NCBI RefSeq assembly: GCF_003217515.1
Contig: NZ_QJSX01000008.1
Coordinates: forward strand, 1,929 to 65,928
DNA: 64,000 bases
From: Deinococcus yavapaiensis KR-236
GTDB taxonomy: Bacteria > Deinococcota > Deinococci > Deinococcales > Deinococcaceae
Reading direction: 5' to 3'
Part shown: positions 47,675 through 54,913 of the stretch, piece by piece
Position numbering within the stretch: the first letter of the stretch is position 1
How the letters are laid out: every line of letters starts with the position of its first letter
Notes under the pieces: generated by a model
Databases searched by the model: none
Told to the model about the DNA's origin: nothing
The model's input: only the letters and a program-made list of their open reading frames with translations
Position numbers and translations under genes: made by a program

Positions 47675-47827
47675 TTACACGCCGCCGCGCGTCGAGAGGG
47701 CATACAGAGCGTAGATGAGGCCCGCGACGATAAGGGCGATCACGGCGATCAGCACGGCGAAGCGGGTGTTCTTCGGGTACGGCACTTGGCCCTTCTCGGT
47801 GTCGGGCAGGCGGTCTTTGTCGCTCAT
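47675..47827 (-). CDS. 50-residue single-span membrane protein
   Basis: ATG 47827 to TAA 47675. A charged N-terminus (SDKDRLPDTEKGQVPYPKN) leads into one hydrophobic span (FAVLIAVIALIVAGLIYALYAL) and a short tail STRGGV. TAGCTT stands 6 nt before the ATG, the leaderless pattern. The gene is divergent from the P450 at 47959, which has the same kind of promoter. Function unknown. Small single-span proteins with Asp/Lys-rich heads are common as regulators of membrane complexes. Confidence 0.75.
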   Translation of the reverse strand: MSDKDRLPDTEKGQVPYPKNTRFAVLIAVIALIVAGLIYALYALSTRGGV

Positions 47828-47833
47828 GGCCGC

Positions 47834-47952
47834 AAGCTAGGGGCTGGGCGCGTGAAGCGGAAGCGAGGAATCTCAAGGCGCGCCAAAGTTCAGGAACGGC
47901 CAACTCGGGGTGTGAACGCCCTCGGGCGGCGCTCCTCGAGGCTCGCTAGGCT
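47834..47952. promoter_or_regulatory. Two facing-away leaderless promoters
   Basis: On the minus strand TAGCTT (47839-47834) is 6 nt from the ATG at 47827; on the plus strand TAGGCT (47947-47952) is 6 nt from the GTG at 47959. The 107 bp between the boxes hold both -35 regions and perhaps a shared regulator site; I find no palindrome there. Confidence 0.55.
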
Positions 47953-47958
47953 GACGAC

Positions 47959-49083
47959 GTGAGCGATCTGTTTGCTTGGTACGCCAGCATGCGCGCCTCG
48001 TCGCCCGTCGCGTACGACTCGCGCCACGGCGTGCACAACGTCTTCTTGTACGAGGACGTGAAGACCGTCTTGTCGGACTTCGCGCGCTTCTCGTCGCAGC
48101 GGGGTCGCGGTCAAGGCAGCCAGAATCCCGACAACGCCCTCGCCGACTCGATCATCAGCACCGATCCGCCGAGGCACCGTCAACTGCGCGCCTTGGTCGA
48201 ACGCGCCTTCACGCCGAGGCAGGTGGAAGCTCTCGCGCCACGCATCAGCGAGCTCACGCACGAGCTTCTCGACGGCTTTTCGCGCGACGTGGACTTCGTT
48301 CGGGACTTCGCCGAACCCCTTCCGGTCATCGTGATCGCCGAGATCCTCGGCATTCCCGTGCGAGACCGCCGCGACTTCAAGCGCTGGTCGGACGCGGTCG
48401 TGTCGGGCCGCCACGACGGCATGCGCGAAATGGCGACGTACTTCTCGAAGCTCATCGCGCGGCGTCGTGACGAAGGACAAGACGGCGAGGATCTTGTCAG
48501 CGCCTTGCTGCGCGCCGAGGTGGACGGCGCGCACCTCACGTCCAACGAGTTGCTGGGCTTTTGCATCCTGCTGCTCGTCGCGGGCAACGAGACGACCACC
48601 AATCTGCTCACGAACGCCGTCCAGGTACTGTCCGATCATCCCGGCGTGCGCGATGAACTCGTCTCGAATCCCGACTTGTGGCCTTCCACCGTCGAGGAAG
48701 TGCTTCGCTTGCGCTCGCCCGTGCAGAGCATGTTTCGCGTGTCGACGGAGTCCGTGGAGCTTTCGGGCGTCACGATTCCCGCCAACGCCTGGGTAATCGC
48801 CTGGATCGGAAGCGCCAATCATGACGAGCGGGTCTTCGAGATGCCGGACGTCTTCGAGCCCCGCCGCTCGCCCAATCGTCACCTCGCCTTCGGGCACGGC
48901 GTCCACTTCTGCCTCGGCGCCCCCCTCGCCCGCTTGGAGGCGACCATCGCGCTCAGAGCCGTTTACGAGCGCTTTCCGCACTTGCGCGCCCGTGAAGACG
49001 CCGAGCTCAAGTACATCGATTCCACCATCGTCCACGGCGTCAAGGAGTTGCCCGTGCACCTGAGCGTCGAAGCGGCGAGCTGA
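47959..49083 (+). CDS. Cytochrome P450, second copy type
   Basis: 374 residues from GTG 47959, shorter than the usual 400 because the N-terminal strand region is trimmed. I helix LLVAGNETTTNLL with the acid-Thr pair, ExxR in VEEVLRLRSPV, and heme loop FGHGVHFCLGAP with axial C318. It looks like soluble class I bacterial P450s of the CYP107 type. No redox partner adjoins. The downstream ArsR gene has its own operator, so the P450 is probably monocistronic. Confidence 0.92.
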   Translation: MSDLFAWYASMRASSPVAYDSRHGVHNVFLYEDVKTVLSDFARFSSQRGRGQGSQNPDNALADSIISTDPPRHRQLRALVERAFTPRQVEALAPRISELTHELLDGFSRDVDFVRDFAEPLPVIVIAEILGIPVRDRRDFKRWSDAVVSGRHDGMREMATYFSKLIARRRDEGQDGEDLVSALLRAEVDGAHLTSNELLGFCILLLVAGNETTTNLLTNAVQVLSDHPGVRDELVSNPDLWPSTVEEVLRLRSPVQSMFRVSTESVELSGVTIPANAWVIAWIGSANHDERVFEMPDVFEPRRSPNRHLAFGHGVHFCLGAPLARLEATIALRAVYERFPHLRAREDAELKYIDSTIVHGVKELPVHLSVEAAS

Positions 49084-49131
49084 GACTCGGCGGCGAGGCG
49101 TCACTAAGCTCGACGGCTTATTTGTATGGCA

Positions 49132-49159
49132 ATCTATATTGATAGAAGCGAATATAGAT
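49132..49159 (+). promoter_or_regulatory. Operator of the ArsR-type regulator
   Basis: ATCTATATT, 10 bp, AATATAGAT: perfect 9-bp inverted repeat in a marked AT-rich patch, 14 bp before the GTG of the regulator. Typical size for an ArsR/SmtB operator overlapping a promoter. A weaker half site GATCAGGATC follows. Confidence 0.65.
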
Positions 49160-49172
49160 CAGGATCTAAGGC

Positions 49173-49526
49173 GTGACGGACGTCTCCGCCCTGCCCGATC
49201 TGCCCGAAGCGCCTCCCGCCGACGCGTTACGCGCCCTCGCCGACCCGACGCGGCTTCGCATCCTCGAGTTCATGCTCGAAAGCCGCCTGCGTCGATTGCG
49301 CGACGGCAACTGCTTCGGAGGCAGCATTTCTCAGCACCTCGGCCTCTCCCAACCCACCGTCAGCCACCACATGAAGACGCTCGTGGAAGTCGGACTCGTC
49401 CGTGCGGAAAAGCACGGCACGACCGTCTTCTACGATTTGGAGTCCGAGGGCTTCGAACGCGTCCGACGCTACCTCGACACGTACGTGCTCGCCCTCCGCG
49501 TCCACGACCCGGAAGAACAGGAGTGA
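49173..49526 (+). CDS. ArsR-family transcriptional regulator
   Basis: 117 residues from GTG 49173. Winged helix at about 18-100: LRALADPTRLRILEFML, SQHLGLSQPTVSHHMKTLVEVGL and the wing VRAEKHGTTVFYDL. One Cys (in GNCFGG) just before the recognition helix lies where metal- or thiol-sensing ArsR proteins carry theirs, but the classic paired Cys is absent. It probably represses itself and the 70-residue gene behind it. Confidence 0.88.
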   Translation: MTDVSALPDLPEAPPADALRALADPTRLRILEFMLESRLRRLRDGNCFGGSISQHLGLSQPTVSHHMKTLVEVGLVRAEKHGTTVFYDLESEGFERVRRYLDTYVLALRVHDPEEQE

Positions 49527-49528
49527 TC

Positions 49529-49741
49529 ATGAACACGCCCCAGCACCTTTTCGACCAAGCCAAGACGCGTTATGAGCAATCGGTCGCCGCGCACGCGCAA
49601 GAACAGCGACTCGTGCGCCTTGCCGCGCGCCCGCCTTTTCGCGTCACCGTCGCGCGCACTCTGAGAGTTCTCGCCGACCGCCTCGAGCCCCTGTCGATGG
49701 GTTCGGCGGCCAAGACGCAAACGCCGCTTCCCCGCCTTTGA
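49529..49741 (+). CDS. 70-residue hypothetical protein co-transcribed with arsR-type gene
   Basis: ATG 49529, 2 bp after the regulator stop, behind AGGAG. Composition: an amphipathic N-terminal helix (QHLFDQAKTRYEQSVAAHAQ) and a basic second half RLAARPPFRVTVARTLRVLADRL, no Cys, no membrane span. No family recognised. Its stop lies inside the bidirectional terminator hairpin, which supports it as the end of this unit. Confidence 0.65.
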   Translation: MNTPQHLFDQAKTRYEQSVAAHAQEQRLVRLAARPPFRVTVARTLRVLADRLEPLSMGSAAKTQTPLPRL

Positions 49742-49752
49742 GGAAGCGGCGT
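49721..49752. terminator. Bidirectional terminator between the ArsR unit and hisC
   Basis: ACGCCGCTTCC, 10-nt loop, GGAAGCGGCGT: perfect 11-bp stem between convergent units, overlapping the end of the 70-codon gene and 14 bp from the hisC stop. Loop contains CTTTG; no long T-run. Confidence 0.7.
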
Positions 49753-49765
49753 CCGCACCGAGCGC

Positions 49766-50851
49766 TCAGCCGTTCGCTTGGATTTGCATCGCCGCTTCCA
49801 AGAAGCGGTCGTTCTCCTCGGGCGTGCCGAGTGCGACGCGCAGACAACCCGCGAGCAGGTGCTGTTTGTCTTGGCGGCGCGGCAACACCCCCTTGGAAAT
49901 AAGCGCCTTGTACGCCTCCTCGGCGTTCGGCGTGCGAACGAGGAAGAAGTTCGTGCTCGACGGATACGCCACCCACGTCGGGTGCGCTTCGAGGGCTTTC
50001 AACACCCGCTCGCGCTCGCGAACCGTCGCCTCGGCGCGCTCGCGCACGTACTGCGGATGTTCCAGCGCGACTTCCACCACCGCTTGCGTGAGGGCGTTCA
50101 CGTTGAAGGCGGGAACGAGCTTTTGGAGTTCCGTCGCCATGGCGGGCGTCGTGAGAGCGTACCCGAGGCGCAACCCCGCCAGACCCCACGCCTTGCTGAA
50201 CGTCCGCAGAACGACTCGGTCGTCGTGTCCGCGCGCGAGCTCGCGGTAATCGCTGCCGGAGTACTGGTAGTACGCCTCGTCCAGCACCGTGACCCAACCG
50301 CCCGCCTTCGACGCGGCGTTGGCCAGACGCACGACGTCATCTTCACGGTCGAGGTGACCGGTCGGCGCGTGGGGTTGCGTGAGGTAGACCAAGCCGGGGC
50401 CGCCTTTGCGAAGTTCGGCTTCCAAGCCGCTCGCGTCCAAAGAGAAGTCGTCGTGCAAAGGCACTTCCACGAGGCGCGCGCCGAGCATCATCGCTTCGAG
50501 CTCGTACACCGCGAACGTCGGCTTGACCGTCAAAACCGTGCGGTTGATGCCGCCGAGTTCGGTCAGCAGCTTGATGAGGACGTTGCTGCCCGGCGTCACG
50601 ACGACGCCCCTCGGGTCCCACCCTTCGTACGCTCCGATACGCTCGGCGAGGGTGTCCGCGTTGAGGTCCGGGTATCGATTCCAGGCTCGGCTCATGGCGC
50701 GCTCGGTCGCGAGCTTCTTGAGGTTCTCGGGAAAGTCCCAAGGGCTTTCGTTCTGATCGAGCTTCACGGGCACGTCGATCCGCGTGAACGGGTAGGCGGG
50801 CGTGCGCCTCACTTCCTCGCGCACGGCGGCCAAAGCGTCTCTCGTCGTCAT
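49766..50851 (-). CDS. hisC: Histidinol-phosphate aminotransferase
   Basis: 361 residues, aminotransferase class I/II fold with the HisC profile: LDQNESPWDFPENLK at the N-terminus, VTPGSNVLIKLL, DEAYYQYSG, PLP-Lys in TFSKAWGLAGLRLGY and the C-terminal Arg region LRVALGTPEEN. It transaminates imidazole-acetol phosphate in histidine synthesis. No other his gene adjoins. TACAAT lies 6 nt before the ATG, so the mRNA is probably leaderless. Confidence 0.93.
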   Translation of the reverse strand: MTTRDALAAVREEVRRTPAYPFTRIDVPVKLDQNESPWDFPENLKKLATERAMSRAWNRYPDLNADTLAERIGAYEGWDPRGVVVTPGSNVLIKLLTELGGINRTVLTVKPTFAVYELEAMMLGARLVEVPLHDDFSLDASGLEAELRKGGPGLVYLTQPHAPTGHLDREDDVVRLANAASKAGGWVTVLDEAYYQYSGSDYRELARGHDDRVVLRTFSKAWGLAGLRLGYALTTPAMATELQKLVPAFNVNALTQAVVEVALEHPQYVRERAEATVRERERVLKALEAHPTWVAYPSSTNFFLVRTPNAEEAYKALISKGVLPRRQDKQHLLAGCLRVALGTPEENDRFLEAAMQIQANG

Positions 50852-50948
50852 GTGGTCATTGTACGCCCTCGCCTAACGCTCGTTCTGTTTGCCAAGCGTC
50901 GCTTAACGGGGAACGAATCTCGACACCGTTGGCGTGTGGTGTGCCTGT

Positions 50949-50954
50949 TACACT
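50949..50954 (+). promoter_or_regulatory. -10 element of the upstream ORF/tetR unit
   Basis: TACACT with a 6-nt gap to ATG 50961. A TTGGCG at 50929 and TCGACA at 50920 are possible but badly spaced -35 boxes. Confidence 0.5.
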
Positions 50955-50960
50955 TAACGT

Positions 50961-51017
50961 ATGAGCGTTCGTTTGGTACTCGACTCCTCGACCGTCGATC
51001 GCGGGAGTCGCCCGTGA
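50961..51017 (+). CDS. 18-codon leaderless upstream ORF overlapping the tetR start
   Basis: ATG 50961 sits 6 nt after TACACT, so a transcript from that promoter begins at or next to this codon. The frame MSVRLVLDSSTVDRGSRP ends at TGA 51015-51017, which overlaps the GTG of the tetR gene (GTGA). A GGGAG inside this ORF is the tetR ribosome site. It looks like a coupling leader peptide; a protein function is not required. Confidence 0.5.
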   Translation: MSVRLVLDSSTVDRGSRP

Positions 51018-51592
51018 CGCAGCAAAAGACCCGCCGCGAGCAGATCTACGAAGTCGCCGGAACCCTCTTTTCCGAGCGGGGGTACCACGCGACCAGCATG
51101 CGCGACCTCGCGTCCCACCTCGGCATGCAAGGAGGCAGCCTTTACGCGCACATCAGCGGCAAAGAGGAGTTGCTCGTCGAACTCGTCAATCAGGCGGCCG
51201 CGCAGTTCGACGAGTCGCTCATGCCTTTGCGCGAGGAGAACTTGTCGCCCGAGGAGAAGTTGCGCGAAGCGATGGGCCGTCACATCGACGTTGTCGCGCA
51301 CAACCTCGAGACGGCCACGGTGTTCTTTCACGAGTGGAAGCACCTCAGCCCCGAGGCGTACAAGAAGGTCACGGATTGGCGCGACACCATCGACGGGTTG
51401 TACCGCGACATCGTCCGCGAAGGAATCGAGAAGGGCGTCTTCAAGCCCGACTTGGACGTCAAGATGACCGCGTACCTCGTGCTGTCGGCCGTGAATTGGA
51501 CGTACACGTGGTACCGCCCGGGCGGGAAGCTCGGCGCGCGCCAAATCGCCGATCAGTTCGCCGACATGCTGATGAGCGGCCTTCGCAAGTAA
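51014..51592 (+). CDS. TetR-family transcriptional regulator
   Basis: 192 residues from GTG 51014. N-terminal helix-turn-helix REQIYEVAGTLFSERGYHATSMRDLASHLGMQGGSLYAHISGKEELL; the key recognition part is GGSLYAHISGKE. The C-terminal domain has the TetR_C_33/KstR2-like fold, with TATVFFHEWKHLSPE and VNWTYTWYRPGG, which suggests an acyl-CoA or fatty-acid-type ligand. The only gene downstream in the unit is a 93-residue unknown. Targets outside the window are likely. Confidence 0.88.
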   Translation: MTQQKTRREQIYEVAGTLFSERGYHATSMRDLASHLGMQGGSLYAHISGKEELLVELVNQAAAQFDESLMPLREENLSPEEKLREAMGRHIDVVAHNLETATVFFHEWKHLSPEAYKKVTDWRDTIDGLYRDIVREGIEKGVFKPDLDVKMTAYLVLSAVNWTYTWYRPGGKLGARQIADQFADMLMSGLRK

Positions 51593-51606
51593 GGACGGGC
51601 AGCCTC

Positions 51607-51888
51607 GTGGCCGTTCCACCTACCGTGACCGTCAAAATTCGCGACGCCCTGCTTTTCGCCAAGAAGCGTGCGTTGGAGACGGGCCGCACCCAACAACTCG
51701 AACTCGGCGAGGACCTCTTCGTGCGCATCGCGGGCGACGCGCGTCGCTTTCTGCTTTTCCAACTCGACGGCGAGCCGTCTCGGGAATACGCCGCCGCCGT
51801 CGCGACCGCCTTGGAGTTCAAGGCTCCGCGCTTCGGTTGGCATCAAGGCGAGACGCTCCGCTCCCTCACCGTCGAAGACGCGAGCTGA
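51607..51888 (+). CDS. 93-residue hypothetical protein after tetR
   Basis: GTG 51607, 14 bp after the tetR stop, with AAGGA 10 nt upstream; GTG 51625 is an alternative. Predicted alpha/beta protein: TVKIRDALLFAKKRALETG, LELGEDLFVRIAGDARRFLLFQ, then EYAAAVATALEF. No Cys, no membrane span, no family recognised. A stem-loop closes the unit 12 bp later. Confidence 0.6.
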   Translation: MAVPPTVTVKIRDALLFAKKRALETGRTQQLELGEDLFVRIAGDARRFLLFQLDGEPSREYAAAVATALEFKAPRFGWHQGETLRSLTVEDAS

Positions 51889-51899
51889 CCCGGCCGAAC

Positions 51900-51924
51900 G
51901 CCGCTCGGCTTCTTGCCGAGCGGC
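51900..51924 (+). terminator. Stem-loop after the tetR unit
   Basis: GCCGCTCGGC, TTCTT, GCCGAGCGGC: 10-bp perfect stem, no T-run. The following 170 bp up to the NrtR promoter hold no gene that I can support. Confidence 0.65.
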
Positions 51925-52094
51925 CCCGAGGCGACCCGCGATTCGAGCGCGCCGCGAGGCCGCAGGCGAAACGATGAGTACCTCTGCGGCCAGGCTTTGA
52001 AGCATGCCTCGTGCCTCGTCGGCTTCGAGCCGTCGAGGGCGCCTTTGCGCGTCGGCGGGCGTGCGCCACTCCTCGGGTCATGCCCTTTTGCACC

Positions 52095-52136
52095 TTGACT
52101 TAGATGCTGATGGCATATATGCTGATTGCATCTAAG
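52095..52136 (+). promoter_or_regulatory. NAD-salvage operon promoter with overlapping operator
   Basis: TTGACT (52095-52100), 17 bp, TATGCT (52118-52123). Arms CTTAGATGC (52099-52107) and GCATCTAAG (52128-52136) form a perfect 9-bp inverted repeat that covers spacer and -10. Inside lie two copies of ATGCTGATNGCAT (52104-52116 and 52119-52131), each a small ATGC/GCAT palindrome 15 bp apart. This is the natural binding site for the Nudix-type repressor encoded 9 bp downstream. Confidence 0.7.
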
Positions 52137-52144
52137 GAGGTCGC

Positions 52145-52873
52145 ATGACCCGCTCTCCCGACGAACAAGCATTTCTCGACGCGTACGACCCCACGGCCTT
52201 CGAGCGCCCGTCCGTCACCGTCGACGTCGTCCTGCTCACCGTCCTCGACGGCGATCTGCACGTCCTGCTGATTCGCCGCGACGAGCATCCCTGCAAAGGC
52301 TGCTGGAGCCTTCCCGGCGGCTTCATTCGCATGACCGAATCCCTCGACGAAGCCGCCGCCCGCGTCCTGAACGACAAAGCCCACTTGCAAGGCGTGTACG
52401 CCGAGCAGCTTTACACCTTCGGCGCTCCTCGCCGAGATCCGCGCACGCGCGTCCTCAGCGTCGCCTACGTCGCCCTCGTGAACGCCGCGCGACTGCGGCC
52501 CGTCGAGGACGACCGCATCCGCCTCGCCTTGCTGCACGTCGACTGGCAAGGAGAAACGGGCGGCCCCGCCTCCGCCTCTTGGCACGGCCAACTTCTCGCG
52601 CTCGCCTTCGACCACGCCGACATCCTCGGACTCGCCGTCAAGCGCCTTCGCGGCAAGCTCGACTACGCGCCCGTCGGCTTCGAACTTCTTCCCGAGCGCT
52701 TCACCCTGCGCGACCTTCAAAGCGTGCACGAGACGATCCTCGGCCGCAAGCTCAACAAGGACTCCTTCCGTCGCCGCATGCTCGCCTCCGGACGACTGAG
52801 CGCCGTCGGCGAGCGTGAAGAAGACGCCGACCACCGACCTGCCGCCCTCTACACCTTCGAAAGGAGCGCATGA
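52145..52873 (+). CDS. NrtR-type Nudix transcriptional regulator of NAD metabolism
   Basis: 242 residues behind AGGAGG. The N-terminal Nudix-like domain (about 20-150) keeps LLIRRDEHPCKGCWSLPGG but its Nudix box is degenerate (FIRMTESLDEAAARVLNDK lacks the REUXEE core), as in NrtR proteins that bind ADP-ribose without hydrolysing it. The C-terminal winged helix (about 160-235) has FTLRDLQSVHETILGRKLNKD and FRRRMLASG, the NrtR-specific DNA-binding part. It leads the operon with NAMPT, PnuC and the NadR-like enzyme, and overlaps the next ATG. Confidence 0.9.
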   Translation: MTRSPDEQAFLDAYDPTAFERPSVTVDVVLLTVLDGDLHVLLIRRDEHPCKGCWSLPGGFIRMTESLDEAAARVLNDKAHLQGVYAEQLYTFGAPRRDPRTRVLSVAYVALVNAARLRPVEDDRIRLALLHVDWQGETGGPASASWHGQLLALAFDHADILGLAVKRLRGKLDYAPVGFELLPERFTLRDLQSVHETILGRKLNKDSFRRRMLASGRLSAVGEREEDADHRPAALYTFERSA

Positions 52874-54273
52874 TGCTCACCCTCGACCGCCCCGCCCGAA
52901 TCAGCGACGAGAACTTCATCCTCGACACGGACTCGTACAAAGCCTCCCACTTCCTGCAATACCCCGCCGGAATGACGCGCCTCTTCTCGTACCTGGAGTC
53001 GCGCGGCGGCAAGTACCCCTACACGCGCTTCTTCGGCCTTCAGTACCTTCTCGGGCGCTACTTCACCCAACGCGTCACGCCTGAAATGGTCGAGGAAGCC
53101 AAGGACGTCTTCGAAGCGCACGGCGAGCCTTTTCCCTACGAAGGCTGGATGACCATCGCGACCGAACTGGGCGGTCGCCTTCCGCTCGAGATTCGCGCCG
53201 TTCCGGAAGGCAGCGTCGTGCCGAACCACAACGCCTTGATGACCGTCACGAACACCGACGACCGCTTTCCCTGGCTCGTAGGTTGGGTGGAGACGCAACT
53301 TCTGCGCGTGTGGTATCCCACGACGGTCGCCACGCAAAGCCACTTCATCAAGGCGATCTTGCGCAAGGCCTTGGAACAAAGCGCCGACGACCCCGAGGCG
53401 GAACTGCCGTTCAAGTTGCACGACTTCGGCTCACGCGGCGTGTCGAGCCGTGAATCGGCGGGGATCGGCGGCCTCGCGCACCTCACGAACTTCCTCGGAA
53501 GCGACACCGTCGAAGCCCTGCGCTGCGGCCGCAACTACTACGGAGCGAGCATGGCGGCCTTCTCGATTCCCGCCGCCGAGCACGCCACGATCACGACGTG
53601 GGGCCAAGCGCACGAAGTCGACGCCTACCGCAACATGATTCGGCAGTTCGGCAAGCCCGGCGCTCTCTACGCCGTCGTCTCCGACTCGTACGACCTCAAG
53701 CGCGCCATCGTCGAGCACTGGGGCACCACCTTGCGCGACGAGGTCTTGGCCTCGGGCGCCACGCTCGTCGTTCGGCCCGACTCGGGCGATCCCGCCGCGA
53801 TGGTGCGCATGGCCGTCAACGCCCTCGCCGCCAAGTTCGGCACGACCACGAACGCCAAAGGCTACAAGGTCCTGCGCGGCGTGCGCGTCATTCAAGGCGA
53901 CGGCGTGCAGGAGGACTCTATCAAGGAAGTCCTCGCCGCCGTCATGAACGACGGCTTCAGCGCCTCGAACGTCACCTTCGGCATGGGAGGCGCCCTCTTG
54001 CAGATGGTCAACCGCGACACGCAGAAGTTCGCATACAAGGCGAGCGCCGCCGTCGTCGACGGCGAGTACCGCCCCGTCTACAAGGACCCCGTCACCGATC
54101 CCGGCAAGCGCAGCAAAGACGGCGTGCTCGACCTCGTGCTGGACGACGGCAGGTACAAGACGATGCAGCACCGGACGTTCCAGCCCGACTTGACGAACAG
54201 CGCCCTGCGAACCGTGTACCGAAACGGCGACCTTTTGGTCACGGACACGCTCGACGACGTGCGGGCGCGGTAA
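52870..54273 (+). CDS. Nicotinamide phosphoribosyltransferase
   Basis: 467 residues, starting at ATG 52870 or 52873. Full NAMPT family: LDTDSYKASHFLQYPAGMT, FGSRGVSSRESAGIGG, catalytic His in SIPAAEHATITTWG, phosphate/ribose motifs VVRPDSGDPAAM and GDGVQEDSI. It makes NMN from nicotinamide and PRPP. The usual bacterial route through nicotinamidase is thereby bypassed; NAMPT is typical of animals and a subset of bacteria including Deinococcus. Nearly equal in length to the human protein (491). Confidence 0.95.
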   Translation: MMLTLDRPARISDENFILDTDSYKASHFLQYPAGMTRLFSYLESRGGKYPYTRFFGLQYLLGRYFTQRVTPEMVEEAKDVFEAHGEPFPYEGWMTIATELGGRLPLEIRAVPEGSVVPNHNALMTVTNTDDRFPWLVGWVETQLLRVWYPTTVATQSHFIKAILRKALEQSADDPEAELPFKLHDFGSRGVSSRESAGIGGLAHLTNFLGSDTVEALRCGRNYYGASMAAFSIPAAEHATITTWGQAHEVDAYRNMIRQFGKPGALYAVVSDSYDLKRAIVEHWGTTLRDEVLASGATLVVRPDSGDPAAMVRMAVNALAAKFGTTTNAKGYKVLRGVRVIQGDGVQEDSIKEVLAAVMNDGFSASNVTFGMGGALLQMVNRDTQKFAYKASAAVVDGEYRPVYKDPVTDPGKRSKDGVLDLVLDDGRYKTMQHRTFQPDLTNSALRTVYRNGDLLVTDTLDDVRAR

Positions 54274-54331
54274 TTCCTCATCCCCGCTCCCCTCCCGCGA
54301 GGAGGCGGAGCGGTCGAAAGGGCCGTTGGAC

Positions 54332-54913
54332 ATGAACATTCCCCAATGGGCGCTCGATTGGTCGGGCTCGCTGTGCGTCGTGGTCTCGCTGGTGTACCTG
54401 TGGCGCAAGAGTTCGACGTACTGGCACTGGTCGAACCTCAGCCTCTTGCCGTACTTCCTGCTGTTCGCGTCGTCGGCGCAGTGGATGCTCGCCGGACTTC
54501 AGATCACGTACCTGCTGTTCGGAATTCACGGACTGTACTTGTGGTACTTGGAGTCTCGCAAGTCAAAAGGCGAGATTCGCTTCAACGAACCGCTGTGGTA
54601 CGGCGTGACGTGGGCAGCGAGCCTCGCGATCTTCGCGTACACCGTCGCCGTGACGGACTTCCGCGAAGCGTGGAACTGGGTGCAGTTCGCGTCCGTGACG
54701 CTCGCCCTCGTCGCGAATTTCGGAACGACGCGCAAGCGGACGTGGTCGTGGCCCGTGTGGATGCTCGTGAACGCCGTGAGCGCCGTGTACTTCCAGCACC
54801 TCGGGTTGTGGGCGCAATTCGGTCTGCAATTCGTGCTGGCCGCCCTCAGCGTGTGGGGTTGGCGCGAGTGGGCGCGGCAAGACGAGAAGGTGGCGCGTGT
54901 CGCCACGGTTTGA
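54332..54913 (+). CDS. pnuC: PnuC-type nicotinamide riboside transporter
   Basis: 193 residues from ATG 54332; TTG 54326 is an alternative closer to AAAGGG. Seven hydrophobic spans. The family signature WxxW-like aromatic cluster is seen in YWHWSNLSLLPYFLLF, YLLFGIHGLYLWYLESRK and WKR-type ends. PnuC imports nicotinamide riboside by facilitated diffusion, driven by phosphorylation inside the cell; the kinase is encoded by the next gene, which overlaps it by 17 bp. Confidence 0.9.
   Translation: MNIPQWALDWSGSLCVVVSLVYLWRKSSTYWHWSNLSLLPYFLLFASSAQWMLAGLQITYLLFGIHGLYLWYLESRKSKGEIRFNEPLWYGVTWAASLAIFAYTVAVTDFREAWNWVQFASVTLALVANFGTTRKRTWSWPVWMLVNAVSAVYFQHLGLWAQFGLQFVLAALSVWGWREWARQDEKVARVATV

Noticed and set aside
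51925..52094. Small gene in the gap before the NAD operon
   Set aside because: Short frames exist on both strands, but none has a ribosome site, leaderless promoter or recognisable sequence.
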